From NCBI GenBank assembly GCA_034420695.1, contig DAOULB010000040.1, forward strand, positions 186,001 through 250,000: a stretch of DNA of 64,000 nucleotides. Reading direction: 5' to 3'. This stretch comes from Io17-Chloro-G2 sp034420695 (GTDB lineage: Bacteria > Chloroflexota > Dehalococcoidia > Lucifugimonadales > UBA3495). Every line of letters begins with the position of its first letter. Within the stretch, counting starts at the first letter, position 1. The notes beneath the pieces were generated by a model. That model was not told where the DNA came from, ran no database searches, and saw only the letters and a program-made list of their open reading frames with translations. Below, piece by piece: positions 41,683 to 50,333 of this stretch. The position numbers and the translations under genes are program-made.

Positions 41683-43974
41683 TTGGTGATTCCCAACCAA
41701 GTATTGTCCGAGGTTGAATACCGGGTGGTAGGCACCCGCCCGGTGCGCCCCGACGGTGTGGACAAGGTCACCGGCCGGGCCCAATACGGCGGAGACGTCA
41801 GGCCCACGGACCTCCTCCACGGCAAGGTGCTGCGAAGCCCCCACGGCCACGCCAGGATACTGTCCATCGACGCCTCGAAGGCCGAGCAATACCCCGGCGT
41901 GAGGGCCGTGGTAACCGCCGCCGACCTGCCTTTGGCAGGGTTGACCCCTGAGGAGCTGGGATCCGGCTATCAAGCTCTGAAATTCGCCAGCGACCACGTC
42001 CTGGCCAGCGGCAAGGTACTGTACCGGGGGCATCCCGTGGCCGCTGTGGCCGCCGACAACCCACACCAAGCCGAAGCCGCTCTCCAATTGATCGACGTCA
42101 AGTACGAAGAACTTCCCCCGGTGGTCAACGTGCGGGGGGCTATGGAAGACGACGCCCCTCTGGTCCACGAGGACCTTCACACCTCCTACTTGGGGGAGAC
42201 CTCGGACAAGCCCAGCAACATCGCCGCCCACTTGGTCTATGAGACCGGCGACTTGGAGAAGGGCTACGCCGAGGCCGACGTCATCGTCGAACGCGAATTT
42301 GAGACCGCCTCGGTACACCAAGGGTACATCGAGACCCACAACTCCACCGCCTTCTGGAACGCCGACGGGCAGTTGACCATCTGGTGCAGCACCCAAGGCG
42401 CCTTCATGATTAGGGCCAGTGTGGCCAACGTGCTCCGATACCCCGTTTCCAAGATCAAGGTGGTTCCGATGGAGATTGGTGGGGGTTTTGGCGGCAAGAT
42501 AACCTCCTACTTGGACTCCATCGCCGCCCTCCTGTCCAAGAAAACCGCCCAGCCGGTGAAAATGTTGATGACCCGCACCGAGGTCTTCGAAGCCTCGGGG
42601 CCGGCCCCCGGTTCTTGGATGAAGGTCAAAATGGGGGCAAGCAGGGACGGCCGGATTACCGCAGCCCACGTCACCTTGGCCTTTGAAGCCGGCGCCTATC
42701 CCGGCTCGCCGGTTATGCAGGGCGGCACCTGCGCCCTGGCTTGCTACGACTTGGAGAACGGACGGTTCGACGGCTACGACGTGGTGGTCAACAAGCCCAA
42801 GACCGCCGCTTACCGGGCTCCGGGCTCGCCCCAAGCCGCCTTCGCCGTTGAGTCCGTGGTCGACGAAATTTGCCAGCAGCTTGGCATCGACCCCGTGGAA
42901 TTCCGGCTGAAGAACGCCGCCAAGGAAGGCACCCGCCGCATAGAAGGGCCAGTGGCCCGCAGGATAGGTCTGGTCGAGTGCCTTGAGGCTGCCCGTAACC
43001 ACGACCACTACCGGCAGCCGGTGAACGGCAAGAGCCGGGGCCGGGGCGTTGCTTGCGGCTTCTGGATGAACCGGGGCTTCCAGTCCAGCCTCACCATGAC
43101 TGTCCAGTACGACGGCACCATCAGCCTTTCCATGGGGTCAGTGGATATTGGAGGCACCAGGGCGTCCATCGCCCAGCAGACCGCCGAGGTTCTGGGAATC
43201 GACTATGACGACGTCAAGCCTACGGTAGTGGACACCGATTCCATCGGTTTCACCATGGTCACCGGCGGCAGCCGCACCTCCTTCGCCACCGGGTTGGCCG
43301 CCATCCAAGCCGCCGAGGACGTCAAGCAGCAACTGGTGGAGAGAGCAGCCCGCATCTGGGATGCCTCCCCCGATGACGTGGAGTACGTCGACGGCGTAGT
43401 GCGTCACCGTTCCGATCCGGAACTGCGGATGACTTTCAAGGAGATTGCCCGGCAGTTGGGCAGTACCGGGGGAGGAGTAACCGGCGAGTCCAACATCGAT
43501 CCCTCCGGAGAGGGCAACGGCTACGCGGTCCACATAGTCGACCTGGAAGTTGACCAAGACACCGGCAAGGTGGACATTCTGCGCTACACCGCAGTGCAGG
43601 ACGCTGGTAAGGCCGTCCATCCCAGCTACGTCGAAGGCCAGATGCAGGGTGGAGTAGTGCAGGGCATCGGCTGGGCCCTCAACGAAGAGTACTTTTTCAA
43701 CGGCAACGGCCAGATGATGAACCCCACCTTCCTGGACTACCGCATGCCTACCAGCTTGGACCTGCCGATGATCGACACCGTAATCGTGGAGGTGGCCAAT
43801 CCGGGCCACCCCTTCGGCGTCCGGGGAGTGGGTGAAGTGCCCATCGTCCCGCCGATGGCCGCCATCGCCAATGCCATCCATCAAGCCACCGGCGCCCGCA
43901 TGTCCTGCCTGCCCATGAGCCCCGGCAAGGTCCTTGAAACCCTTTGGGAGCAGGAAGGTAGCTCAGGAAGGTAA
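41683..43974 (+). CDS. Molybdenum hydroxylase molybdopterin-binding (large) subunit
   Basis: A 763-residue catalytic subunit hydroxylating an aldehyde, purine or heteroaromatic substrate with water as oxygen source. Ald_Xan_dh_C hammerhead domain about 15-130, Mo-cofactor domains from about 150. Key sites: IGGGFGGKI, the active-site loop A-Y377-R-A-P-G-S-P-Q, and the base Glu718 in GVGEVPIVPP. The loop is neither AYxCSFR (form I CO dehydrogenase) nor AYRGAGR (form II), so CO oxidation is unlikely. Start TTG 41683 or GTG 41686, both after AAAGGAG. Substrate not known. A MoaD/ThiS-like gene follows. Confidence 0.9.
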   Translation: MVIPNQVLSEVEYRVVGTRPVRPDGVDKVTGRAQYGGDVRPTDLLHGKVLRSPHGHARILSIDASKAEQYPGVRAVVTAADLPLAGLTPEELGSGYQALKFASDHVLASGKVLYRGHPVAAVAADNPHQAEAALQLIDVKYEELPPVVNVRGAMEDDAPLVHEDLHTSYLGETSDKPSNIAAHLVYETGDLEKGYAEADVIVEREFETASVHQGYIETHNSTAFWNADGQLTIWCSTQGAFMIRASVANVLRYPVSKIKVVPMEIGGGFGGKITSYLDSIAALLSKKTAQPVKMLMTRTEVFEASGPAPGSWMKVKMGASRDGRITAAHVTLAFEAGAYPGSPVMQGGTCALACYDLENGRFDGYDVVVNKPKTAAYRAPGSPQAAFAVESVVDEICQQLGIDPVEFRLKNAAKEGTRRIEGPVARRIGLVECLEAARNHDHYRQPVNGKSRGRGVACGFWMNRGFQSSLTMTVQYDGTISLSMGSVDIGGTRASIAQQTAEVLGIDYDDVKPTVVDTDSIGFTMVTGGSRTSFATGLAAIQAAEDVKQQLVERAARIWDASPDDVEYVDGVVRHRSDPELRMTFKEIARQLGSTGGGVTGESNIDPSGEGNGYAVHIVDLEVDQDTGKVDILRYTAVQDAGKAVHPSYVEGQMQGGVVQGIGWALNEEYFFNGNGQMMNPTFLDYRMPTSLDLPMIDTVIVEVANPGHPFGVRGVGEVPIVPPMAAIANAIHQATGARMSCLPMSPGKVLETLWEQEGSSGR

Positions 43975-44144
43975 GCTAAAGGCAATTGAGGGCAGCTAAG
44001 TCCTCCAGGTATTGCGAAGGCACTAGACCGTAAGCTTCCAATGGTGTAGTCCAAGCAGCGGCCGGGGCCGGGTCTTGCCATCAGGCTCCAGCAATTACGT
44101 TCCCATACCGGCTGGCCGCCCAGCCTGATTAATGGAACAGCGCA

Positions 44145-44417
44145 ATGGCCACCGTCTTCATCCCAACCATGCTTCAATCCTCCACCGGAGGGGCCAAGCA
44201 GGTGCACGTCTCCGGTTTCAACCTCCGCCAAGTCATTGACGGCCTCGACCAAGCCTTTCCGGGCATCAAGCTCAGGTTGGTGGAGGAAGGCCAAGTGCGC
44301 TCGAATCTGGCCGTCTCCATTGATGGCGAAATAGCCCGCATGGGACTGCTGGAGAAGGTCGGCGAAAACAGCGAAGTGCACTTCGTCCCGGCCATCAGCG
44401 GTGGAGCCCCGCCTTGA
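44145..44417 (+). CDS. MoaD/ThiS-like ubiquitin-fold protein with residues after GG
   Basis: A 90-residue beta-grasp protein: VFIPTMLQSSTGGAKQVHV, helix LRQVIDGLDQAFPGI, ending VGENSEVHFVPAISGG and then APP. In MoaD and ThiS the chain ends at GG, which is adenylated and thiocarboxylated. Here G86-G87 is followed by three residues (APP), so a protease (JAMM/Mec type) would have to trim it. It is 170 bp downstream of the molybdenum hydroxylase L gene. It may be a sulfur carrier for cofactor sulfuration, cysteine or another pathway. Confidence 0.8.
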   Translation: MATVFIPTMLQSSTGGAKQVHVSGFNLRQVIDGLDQAFPGIKLRLVEEGQVRSNLAVSIDGEIARMGLLEKVGENSEVHFVPAISGGAPP

Positions 44418-44495
44418 CTCGCCAAAAGGGCCTCTTTAAGATGGTCTGCGTGACGGTTTGGGGCGGCACGACCCGCTCCGGCGTGCGATGGTTGA

Positions 44496-45008
44496 ATGAA
44501 GGACAAGCACTCCAAGCCTCGGATAGAAACCCTTGTTTCAGCGGGGGGAGTCGTCTACCGGAAGGTTGATGGCGCGCTGCAAGCAGTTCTGTGCGGACGG
44601 TTCGTTAACTCCCAAACTTCTTCTCCCGGTCCGAATGGCCCTGAAGCCGGTACGGAAAACATCCGGTGGAGCTTGGCCAAGGGGACTCCGGACCCGGGTG
44701 AAACCCTGGAGGAAACTGCCCTCCGGGAGGTGAGGGAAGAGACCGGCCATGAAGTCTCCATCGACTGCCCTATTGGAAGTATCGAATACTGGTTCGCCGA
44801 AAAGGGCGGCCGGGTGCGCTACCATAAGACGGTCCACTTTTATCTGATGGTGCCCCTGGGCGGTGACACTAGCCTGCACGACCCCGAGTTCGACGTTGTC
44901 CAGTGGTTCCCCTACGAACAGGCCATCGACAGTGTCGGTTATCCAAACGAAGCCGAGGTGCTCCGGAAAGCTCTGGGGCTGATAAACCAGGCCAACGAGG
45001 CGCGATAG
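44496..45008 (+). CDS. Nudix hydrolase
   Basis: A 170-residue Nudix protein. Nudix box G-x5-E-x7-REVREETGHEV, beginning GTPDPGETLEETALREVREE, coordinates Mg for cleavage of a nucleoside diphosphate linked to another group. N-terminal strand LVSAGGVVYRKVDG. Substrate unknown. The GNAT gene begins right after its stop (1 bp), so both are probably co-transcribed. Confidence 0.9.
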   Translation: MKDKHSKPRIETLVSAGGVVYRKVDGALQAVLCGRFVNSQTSSPGPNGPEAGTENIRWSLAKGTPDPGETLEETALREVREETGHEVSIDCPIGSIEYWFAEKGGRVRYHKTVHFYLMVPLGGDTSLHDPEFDVVQWFPYEQAIDSVGYPNEAEVLRKALGLINQANEAR

Positions 45009-45009
45009 G

Positions 45010-45597
45010 ATGCCTGAACTCCGCGGAGCCCGTATCATCCTGAGGGACAAACGCATCGAGGATGCGGAACAGGACTACATCTGGCGCAGCGACACTGAAC
45101 TGGCCAAGCTGGATGCAGCCTACCCCCTCACCATGACCTACGACCGTTTCCTGAAGATTTACTCAGACCAGTTGAAATACCCCACGCCCGGCTCCCACCA
45201 CTTCGCCGCCTGCACCTACGAAGGAAAATTCATCGGCAACTGCATGTACTACGACTTTGACAGCGTGAACATGGAAGCCGAACTGGGAATAGTGATCGGG
45301 GACCGCGACTACTGGGGCAACGCCTTCGGTTACGACGCCGTGACCACCCTCTTGGAGCATCTATTCGTAGAGAAGAATCTCAAGCGGGTGTATCTGCATA
45401 CCCTGGAGTGGAATGAGCGGGCCCAGCGCTGTTTCTCCAAATGCGGCTTTCAGGAAGTCCGCAGGGTCCGCCGTATGGCCTACGACTTCATCCTGATGGA
45501 AGTCAAGCGGCAGGACTGGATGGAAAACGCCAAAGAGCGGTTGGATGCCCGCTGGTCCTACCGGGAGGACTCCCCCAAGTCCCCCAACCCAAGCTGA
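45010..45597 (+). CDS. GNAT family N-acetyltransferase (RimJ/RimL-like)
   Basis: A 195-residue GNAT protein transferring an acetyl group from CoA to an amine or N terminus. Segments: GARIILRDKRIEDAEQDY at the N terminus, AELGIVIGDRDYWGNAFGYDAV (motif A, acetyl-CoA pyrophosphate loop) and VYLHTLEWNERAQRCFSKCG typical of the RimJ/RimL branch. ATG 45010, directly after the Nudix gene. Its 3' end overlaps the convergent hisA gene by 40 bp. Confidence 0.86.
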   Translation: MPELRGARIILRDKRIEDAEQDYIWRSDTELAKLDAAYPLTMTYDRFLKIYSDQLKYPTPGSHHFAACTYEGKFIGNCMYYDFDSVNMEAELGIVIGDRDYWGNAFGYDAVTTLLEHLFVEKNLKRVYLHTLEWNERAQRCFSKCGFQEVRRVRRMAYDFILMEVKRQDWMENAKERLDARWSYREDSPKSPNPS

Positions 45598-46313
45598 CCC
45601 CTTCCCGCCTCTATCGCGTCCGCCAGCCGCACCGCGCCCGTATACAATGCCCTACCCAGGATGACCCCTTCCACTCCCGTCTCCCTGAGCAGTTCGACGT
45701 GTTCCAGCGACGCAATGCCTCCGGACGCCTGCACCGCCATACCGGAATTCCTGACCAATTCTTCATTGGCTTGGTAGTTAGGCTGGGTGAGGGTGCCGTC
45801 TCGGGAAATGTCGGTGTAGAGAAGGCGGGCCGCACCGCGCTCTTTCATCCCGTGGGCCAGTTCCAGTACGTCCACCTCGGTGTCCTGGGTCCAACCCCGT
45901 GTGGCAACCTTGCCGTCCCGTGCGTCCACCGCCACCACTACCCTTTCGCTGCCAAAACGTCGCGCCAAGTCCTCTACCAGCTCCGGCTTTTCCACCGCCG
46001 CGGTCCCGACCACCACCCGGTCTGCGCCCAGTTCCAGCAGGGTCTCAGCCGTTTCGAAGTCCCGCACGCCTCCGCCAACTTGCACCGGAATGGCCAGCGT
46101 CTGCAGGATGGCGGCCGTTATCTCCCGGTTGGCCGAGTTGCCGCTGGCCGCCCCGTCCAAGTCGACCAAGTGAAGCCGTACCGCCCCCTGTTCCTGCCAG
46201 CCCCGGGCCACCCCAAGAGGGTCTTGGGAATACACCGTCTCTTGGCTGAAGTCGCCTTGGTACAGGCGGACGCACCGGCCTTCCTTGAGGTCGATGGAGG
46301 GAATTACTTCCAT
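45558..46313 (-). CDS. hisA: Phosphoribosyl-formimino-AICAR ribotide isomerase HisA
   Basis: A 251-residue (beta/alpha)8 barrel that isomerises ProFAR to PRFAR in histidine biosynthesis. The catalytic Asp in PSIDLKEGRCVRLYQGDF and the second Asp in LLYTDISRDGT, plus phosphate loops VQVGGGVRD and GGIASLEHV, identify it. Follows hisH by 101 bp on the same strand; hisF is not in the window. Confidence 0.94.
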   Translation of the reverse strand: MEVIPSIDLKEGRCVRLYQGDFSQETVYSQDPLGVARGWQEQGAVRLHLVDLDGAASGNSANREITAAILQTLAIPVQVGGGVRDFETAETLLELGADRVVVGTAAVEKPELVEDLARRFGSERVVVAVDARDGKVATRGWTQDTEVDVLELAHGMKERGAARLLYTDISRDGTLTQPNYQANEELVRNSGMAVQASGGIASLEHVELLRETGVEGVILGRALYTGAVRLADAIEAGRGQLGLGDLGESSR

Positions 46314-46414
46314 AGGAGTCCCTGTTGCCGGAGTCTCTGTTTGTGGAGTCGTTCTTGGTGGAGTCCCTGTTGGAGGCCTGCAGCTAGCCCAGAAGGCCGG
46401 AACCGGTAGCGGGC

Positions 46415-47098
46415 CTAGTCCCTGTGGGCCGCCGCTTGTGCGTCAACCGGCCCATCCAATGACCTTTGGGCTTCCGTCCGCGCCAAGTCGATAAAGTTCC
46501 GGTAAATCCGCAGTCCTACCGGACCGCTCTTTTCTGGGTGAAACTGGGTGGCAACCAGGTTGCCCCGCGCTAAGACGCTGCAGTAGTTGAGCCCGTAATT
46601 CGTAGTGGCGGCTACCACTCCTTCCTCTGCCGGCGCGGCGTAATAGCTGTGCACGAAGTAAAAGTGGCTGGACTGGCCTATGCCTTCCAAGGCAGGATGG
46701 GGCGAGCGGACTTCCACGCTGTTCCAGCCCATGTGGGGCACCTTCATGCCCTCGCTGGACTCGAACCGCTTCACCTCTCCCGGCACGATCCCCAGGCAGG
46801 GGCCGTCACCCTCCTCCGTGTGGTCCATCAGCAGTTGGAGGCCTAAGCACACCCCTAAAAATGGCTTGCCGGAAGCAGCGTAGTCCTTTATCGGCTGTAT
46901 CAAGCCCCGTTCCTGCAACGCAGCCATGGCTTGGGGCGCTGAGCCGACCCCCGGCAATATCACGGCGTTGGCCAAGGCCAGCCGGCCGGGGTCGCCGGTG
47001 ACCGCCGGCGATATTCCCTGGGATTCCAACGCCTTGGTTACGCTGCGCAGGTTTCCCGAATCGTAATCGATGACGATGATCTTCGGTTCTTCCGCCAT
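46415..47098 (-). CDS. hisH: Imidazole glycerol phosphate synthase glutaminase subunit HisH
   Basis: A 227-residue class I glutamine amidotransferase that supplies ammonia to HisF. Catalytic Cys in GVCLGLQLLMD, His-Glu in TQFHPEKSGPVG, and oxyanion segment VILPGVGSAPQAM. The short C-terminal extension after the last helix (DGPVDAQAAAHRD) is not part of the fold. It lies 5 bp downstream of the cobalamin adenosyltransferase gene and precedes hisA. Confidence 0.94.
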   Translation of the reverse strand: MAEEPKIIVIDYDSGNLRSVTKALESQGISPAVTGDPGRLALANAVILPGVGSAPQAMAALQERGLIQPIKDYAASGKPFLGVCLGLQLLMDHTEEGDGPCLGIVPGEVKRFESSEGMKVPHMGWNSVEVRSPHPALEGIGQSSHFYFVHSYYAAPAEEGVVAATTNYGLNYCSVLARGNLVATQFHPEKSGPVGLRIYRNFIDLARTEAQRSLDGPVDAQAAAHRD

Positions 47099-47103
47099 TG
47101 GAG

Positions 47104-47685
47104 TCAGCTCTGGGCCCCGGTCGCCCTCTCGATGGGCAGTTCCCTGTCCTGGTACCTGGCCAGCACGAACAGCAGGTCGCCCAACCGGTTGAGGTACGCG
47201 GTGATTAGTTCGTTGGTCAGCCTTCCGGCTTCTTCCAATGCCACCACCCGGCGTTCTGCGGTGCGAATAATGGTGCGCGCCATGTCGATAGCCGCCGAGG
47301 CGGGAGAGCCCCCGGGGAGCACGAACACCGTGGGCATCTCGAACTCCTCCTCCAAGGCGTCGATGGTGGTCTCCAGGTTTTCCACCATTTCAGGGGTCAC
47401 CGGCGTGAAGTGCTGCTTGAACAGGTCGTACTTGTCGGGGTCGGTGGCCAGTTCGGCAGCCACCATGAACAGCTCCCGCTGCAGGTCCCGGAGTATGTCC
47501 TTAACCTTCTGGTCGCCGGTAGTTGCCCGGCCCAGTCCCATGGCGGAAACCGCTTCGTCAGTGATGCCGTAGGCCTCGGTATGGGGGCTGTTCTTCGACA
47601 CCCTTCCGCCGTACAGCAGGCTGGTCTCCCCCTTGTCGCCGAACTTGGTGTAAACCCTCTTCCTGTATGACGGTGAAGACGTCAC
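47104..47685 (-). CDS. Cob(I)alamin adenosyltransferase, PduO type
   Basis: A 193-residue trimeric helical enzyme forming adenosylcobalamin from ATP and cob(I)alamin. ATP site TKFGDKGETSLLYGGRV at the N terminus, and ARTIIRTAERRVVAL and RLGDLLFVLARY near the C terminus. The family's usual RxxxRRAER is RTIIRTAER here. Followed closely by hisH and hisA. Presence implies B12-dependent enzymes in the organism. Confidence 0.9.
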   Translation of the reverse strand: MTSSPSYRKRVYTKFGDKGETSLLYGGRVSKNSPHTEAYGITDEAVSAMGLGRATTGDQKVKDILRDLQRELFMVAAELATDPDKYDLFKQHFTPVTPEMVENLETTIDALEEEFEMPTVFVLPGGSPASAAIDMARTIIRTAERRVVALEEAGRLTNELITAYLNRLGDLLFVLARYQDRELPIERATGAQS

Positions 47686-47764
47686 GTACTATTCCTTTCC
47701 TGGGCCGGTTCTTGTGTTGGAGTTGTGTTGGAATCGAATTCTAGCATAGGCCCAGCACAGGGAA

Positions 47765-47770
47765 TATACT
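47765..47770 (+). promoter_or_regulatory. Candidate -10 box (TATACT) for cofE
   Basis: TATACT 29 bp before the cofE start codon, in a locally AT-rich stretch between divergent genes (cobalamin adenosyltransferase on the minus strand). No convincing -35 match at standard spacing. Confidence 0.4.
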
Positions 47771-47798
47771 AACCTAACCAAAAGGGAGGTCCGACGCC

Positions 47799-48557
47799 AT
47801 GCCCCCGGAGATTAGCGTCATAGGTATTCAGGGGATGCCGGAAGTGCAAGCCGGCGACGACTTGGCCTCCATGCTGGTGGAAGCCTGCGCGGCCCAGGGA
47901 ACCCCCCTCCAGACCGGCGACGTGCTGGTAGTCACCCAGAAGGTTGTTTCCAAGGCCGAGGGGCGGGTCATAAGCATGGAGGGCGTCGAGCCCTCGGCCC
48001 TTGCCCTGCAAATCTCCGAAGGTCACCGCCGGGACCCCCGCCACACCGAGCTGATACTGCGGGAAAGCCGCCGCATAGTCCGCATGGACCGGGGCAACAT
48101 AATCAGCGAAACCTTCCACGGGTTCAACTGCGCCAACGCCGGCATCGACGCCTCCAACATCCCTGGCAGCGACACCGTCTGCCTGCTCCCGGTGGACTCC
48201 GACGCATCCGCCCGGACTATCCGGCAGGTTGTCAAAGACATGACCGCCTCGGATGTGGCGGTGGTCGTGTCCGACACCTTCGGCCGGCCTTGGCGGAACG
48301 GCGCCGCCAACGTCGCCATCGGCGTAGCCGGCATCAGCCCCCTGCTCAGCTACGTGGGGCAAGAGGACGCCCACGGCAACATGATGCACACCACCGTAAT
48401 CGCCGTGGCCGACGAACTGGCCGCAACCTCCGAACTGGTCACCGGGAAAGTGTTGGGAGTGCCCGCGGCAATTATCCGGGGCTACGACTTCGAGCCCGTG
48501 GAAGACGCTTCTATCAGGTCCCTCGTGCGGGATCCCGACAAGGATCTGTTCAGGTAG
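47799..48557 (+). CDS. cofE: Coenzyme F420-0:L-glutamate ligase
   Basis: A 252-residue enzyme adding gamma-linked glutamate to F420-0 with GTP, Mn and K ions. The N-terminal IGIQGMPEVQAGDDLA and VLVVTQKVVSKAEGR segments, AVVVSDTFGRPWRNGAANVAIG and GVPAAIIRGYDF identify the family. ATG 47799 with AAGGGAGG 7 bp upstream. No C-terminal FMN domain (as in actinobacterial FbiB). F420 production explains the possible use of F420 by the luciferase-like enzymes. Confidence 0.9.
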   Translation: MPPEISVIGIQGMPEVQAGDDLASMLVEACAAQGTPLQTGDVLVVTQKVVSKAEGRVISMEGVEPSALALQISEGHRRDPRHTELILRESRRIVRMDRGNIISETFHGFNCANAGIDASNIPGSDTVCLLPVDSDASARTIRQVVKDMTASDVAVVVSDTFGRPWRNGAANVAIGVAGISPLLSYVGQEDAHGNMMHTTVIAVADELAATSELVTGKVLGVPAAIIRGYDFEPVEDASIRSLVRDPDKDLFR

Positions 48558-48563
48558 AGCCCC

Positions 48564-49679
48564 CTACACCCCCGGCAGCGGCAACTGGAACGGGGCTTCC
48601 TGGTCCAGCTGGTTGAACTTGGACACCCCAACCCCCAACAGCCGGAAACTCCGCCCCATCGTCAACTCCGGTAGCATCAACTGCCACGCCGCCTCCTGGA
48701 TAATCTCGCCGTCCGCTGTAGACGACGCCAGCGTGGTCTGCCGGGTGAAGGTGGTAAAGTCCGCCAGCCGGGCTTTGATGGTTACCGTTTTTCCCGCCAA
48801 GCCCTTCCGCTCCAGGCTGCCGGCTACCGAAACCGCAAGCTTGTCCAGTTCCTGCTTTATCTCCCCGGAGTCCGCCAAGTCCACTGCAAAGGTCGTCTCG
48901 GAGCTGACCGACTTGGTCTCCCGTTCGGTGTGTACCTCTTCCCGGTCCTGCCCCAAGGCCTTGGCTTGGATCCCGGCCGCCCTCTTGCCGAACTCCCGCT
49001 GGTACCACTCCTCTGGCTGGCCGGCTAGTTGTCCTATCGTCTCGGTGCCCTTGCTGCGCAGCCTGTCCGCCGTCTTGGGCCCGATACCGAACAGCTTCCC
49101 CACGTCCAATGGAGCCAGGAACCCAGCCTCGGTGCCCGGCTCCACCACCACCAAGCCGTCGGGCTTGTGCAAGTCCGACGCTATCTTGGCCACCGACTTA
49201 CTGGTCCCTGCCCCAATGGAGACCGTCAGGCCGGTTTCATCCCGCACCCGGCGTTTCAACTCCAACGACACTGCCAAGGGAGGGCGCCAGTCCCTTTCCA
49301 CCACCTCGGTGATGTCCAAATAGGCCTCGTCCAAGGAAAGGGGCTCCACCAGCGGTGTCAGTTCCCGGAAAATGTCCATGACTCGGCCGGAAAACTCCCG
49401 GTAACGGGTAAAGCGCGGCCGGACAACGATCCCTTGGGGGCACAGCCTCACCGCCGTGCGCATTGGCATTGCCGAATGTACCCCGTATTTGCGGGCTTCG
49501 TAGGAGGCCGTCGCCACTACGCCCCGGTTCTCCGGGCTCCCGCCCACCAGCACCGGCTTGCCCAGAAGCTCTGGGGTGTCCAACTGCTCCACGGTGGCGT
49601 AGAAGGCGTCCAAGTCTGCGTGAAGGATATGCCTGACCGGATGCCCTGGCGCTGGCAAGCCCTCGAGTTTCCCCGTCAT
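48564..49679 (-). CDS. dinB: DNA polymerase IV (Y family)
   Basis: A 371-residue translesion polymerase. Metal ligands in LHADLDAFYATVE and SLDEAYLDITE (SLDE), HhH region LFGIGPKTADRL, and little-finger domain with a VSSETTF-like segment. The expected C-terminal beta-clamp motif region may be the last residues (QLPLPGV). Convergent with cofE, 6 bp apart. No adjacent partner genes. Confidence 0.92.
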   Translation of the reverse strand: MTGKLEGLPAPGHPVRHILHADLDAFYATVEQLDTPELLGKPVLVGGSPENRGVVATASYEARKYGVHSAMPMRTAVRLCPQGIVVRPRFTRYREFSGRVMDIFRELTPLVEPLSLDEAYLDITEVVERDWRPPLAVSLELKRRVRDETGLTVSIGAGTSKSVAKIASDLHKPDGLVVVEPGTEAGFLAPLDVGKLFGIGPKTADRLRSKGTETIGQLAGQPEEWYQREFGKRAAGIQAKALGQDREEVHTERETKSVSSETTFAVDLADSGEIKQELDKLAVSVAGSLERKGLAGKTVTIKARLADFTTFTRQTTLASSTADGEIIQEAAWQLMLPELTMGRSFRLLGVGVSKFNQLDQEAPFQLPLPGV

Positions 49680-49798
49680 TTGCTTTCCTTGACGCCCGCG
49701 GTTCTCTTGGATAGTGTATCCCCACTGCGCTGGAGGGAATAGTAACGGAGCGGCTGCTCGGAAAATACTGGGTTCTTTATTATCTGTTATTCCTTGGG

Positions 49799-50146
49799 TT
49801 GACTGCCGGTTTCGGGTGGGTCTATTGGTGGGATATACTTAATGGGCGGTTAACGATTCGCCTTTCCGACTTGGCGAATGTATATGGAGCCGCTGCTGGG
49901 ACAGCCATAATCATCACGATTGCTCTTGAGGTAGTAGGCTATATGGTACTGTTAATTCCGGCAAGAATTAGGGAACTCAAGGAAAAAGGCCGCCAAGAAG
50001 GGCGTCAGGAAGGCCGCCAAGAAGGCCGCCAGGAAGAAAGAGCGCAATGGGAAGAATGGTATAAACGGTTGAAGGAAGCAGTAGGGAATGGAGACACGCC
50101 TCCTGAACCTCCTCCGCCACTACGGGAAGAAACCAACAGGTCCTGA
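49799..50146 (+). CDS. Small membrane protein with GRQE repeats
   Basis: Translated from TTG 49799 it gives 115 residues. The frame is open back to 49715 and the extra part encodes most of a first membrane segment (WVLYYLLFLGLTAGFGWVYW), so the true start is likely upstream at a rare codon (CTG 49730, CTG 49754, or ATA/GTA after GGAGGG at 49732-49737). A second membrane segment follows (GTAIIITIALEVVGYMVLLI). Next come KEK and four 12 nt repeats coding GRQE (49988-50035), and a Pro-rich tail. Function unknown. Confidence 0.55.
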   Translation: MTAGFGWVYWWDILNGRLTIRLSDLANVYGAAAGTAIIITIALEVVGYMVLLIPARIRELKEKGRQEGRQEGRQEGRQEERAQWEEWYKRLKEAVGNGDTPPEPPPPLREETNRS

Positions 50147-50170
50147 ACTGGCAAGCCCTCACCAACTAGC

Positions 50171-50201
50171 AAGCCCCGGCTACCAACCGGGGCTTTGTTT
50201 T
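50171..50201 (+). terminator. Rho-independent terminator
   Basis: Stem AAGCCCCGG (50171-50179) with CCGGGGCTT (50187-50195), 7 nt loop, then TGTTTTG. It follows the GRQE-repeat membrane protein gene. Confidence 0.8.
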
Positions 50202-50333
50202 GAAACGCCTCGCCGGCAAATCGGCTCTCGCCCTTAGCTTCTACCCTTGTCTTTCGTCTGCTGTGCACCCACTCGCTGGCGCGGCTCCAAGCCCACGGTT
50301 ACAATAGGCAAACCCTGCAGCCTAGGAGCAGTA

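Noticed and set aside
41599..43008. A 469-residue minus-strand frame opposite the molybdenum hydroxylase L gene
   Set aside because: Antisense shadow of a long conserved gene.
40161..43974. Form I or II aerobic CO dehydrogenase
   Set aside because: The large subunit lacks AYxCSFR and AYRGAGR; the loop is AYRAPGSPQ.
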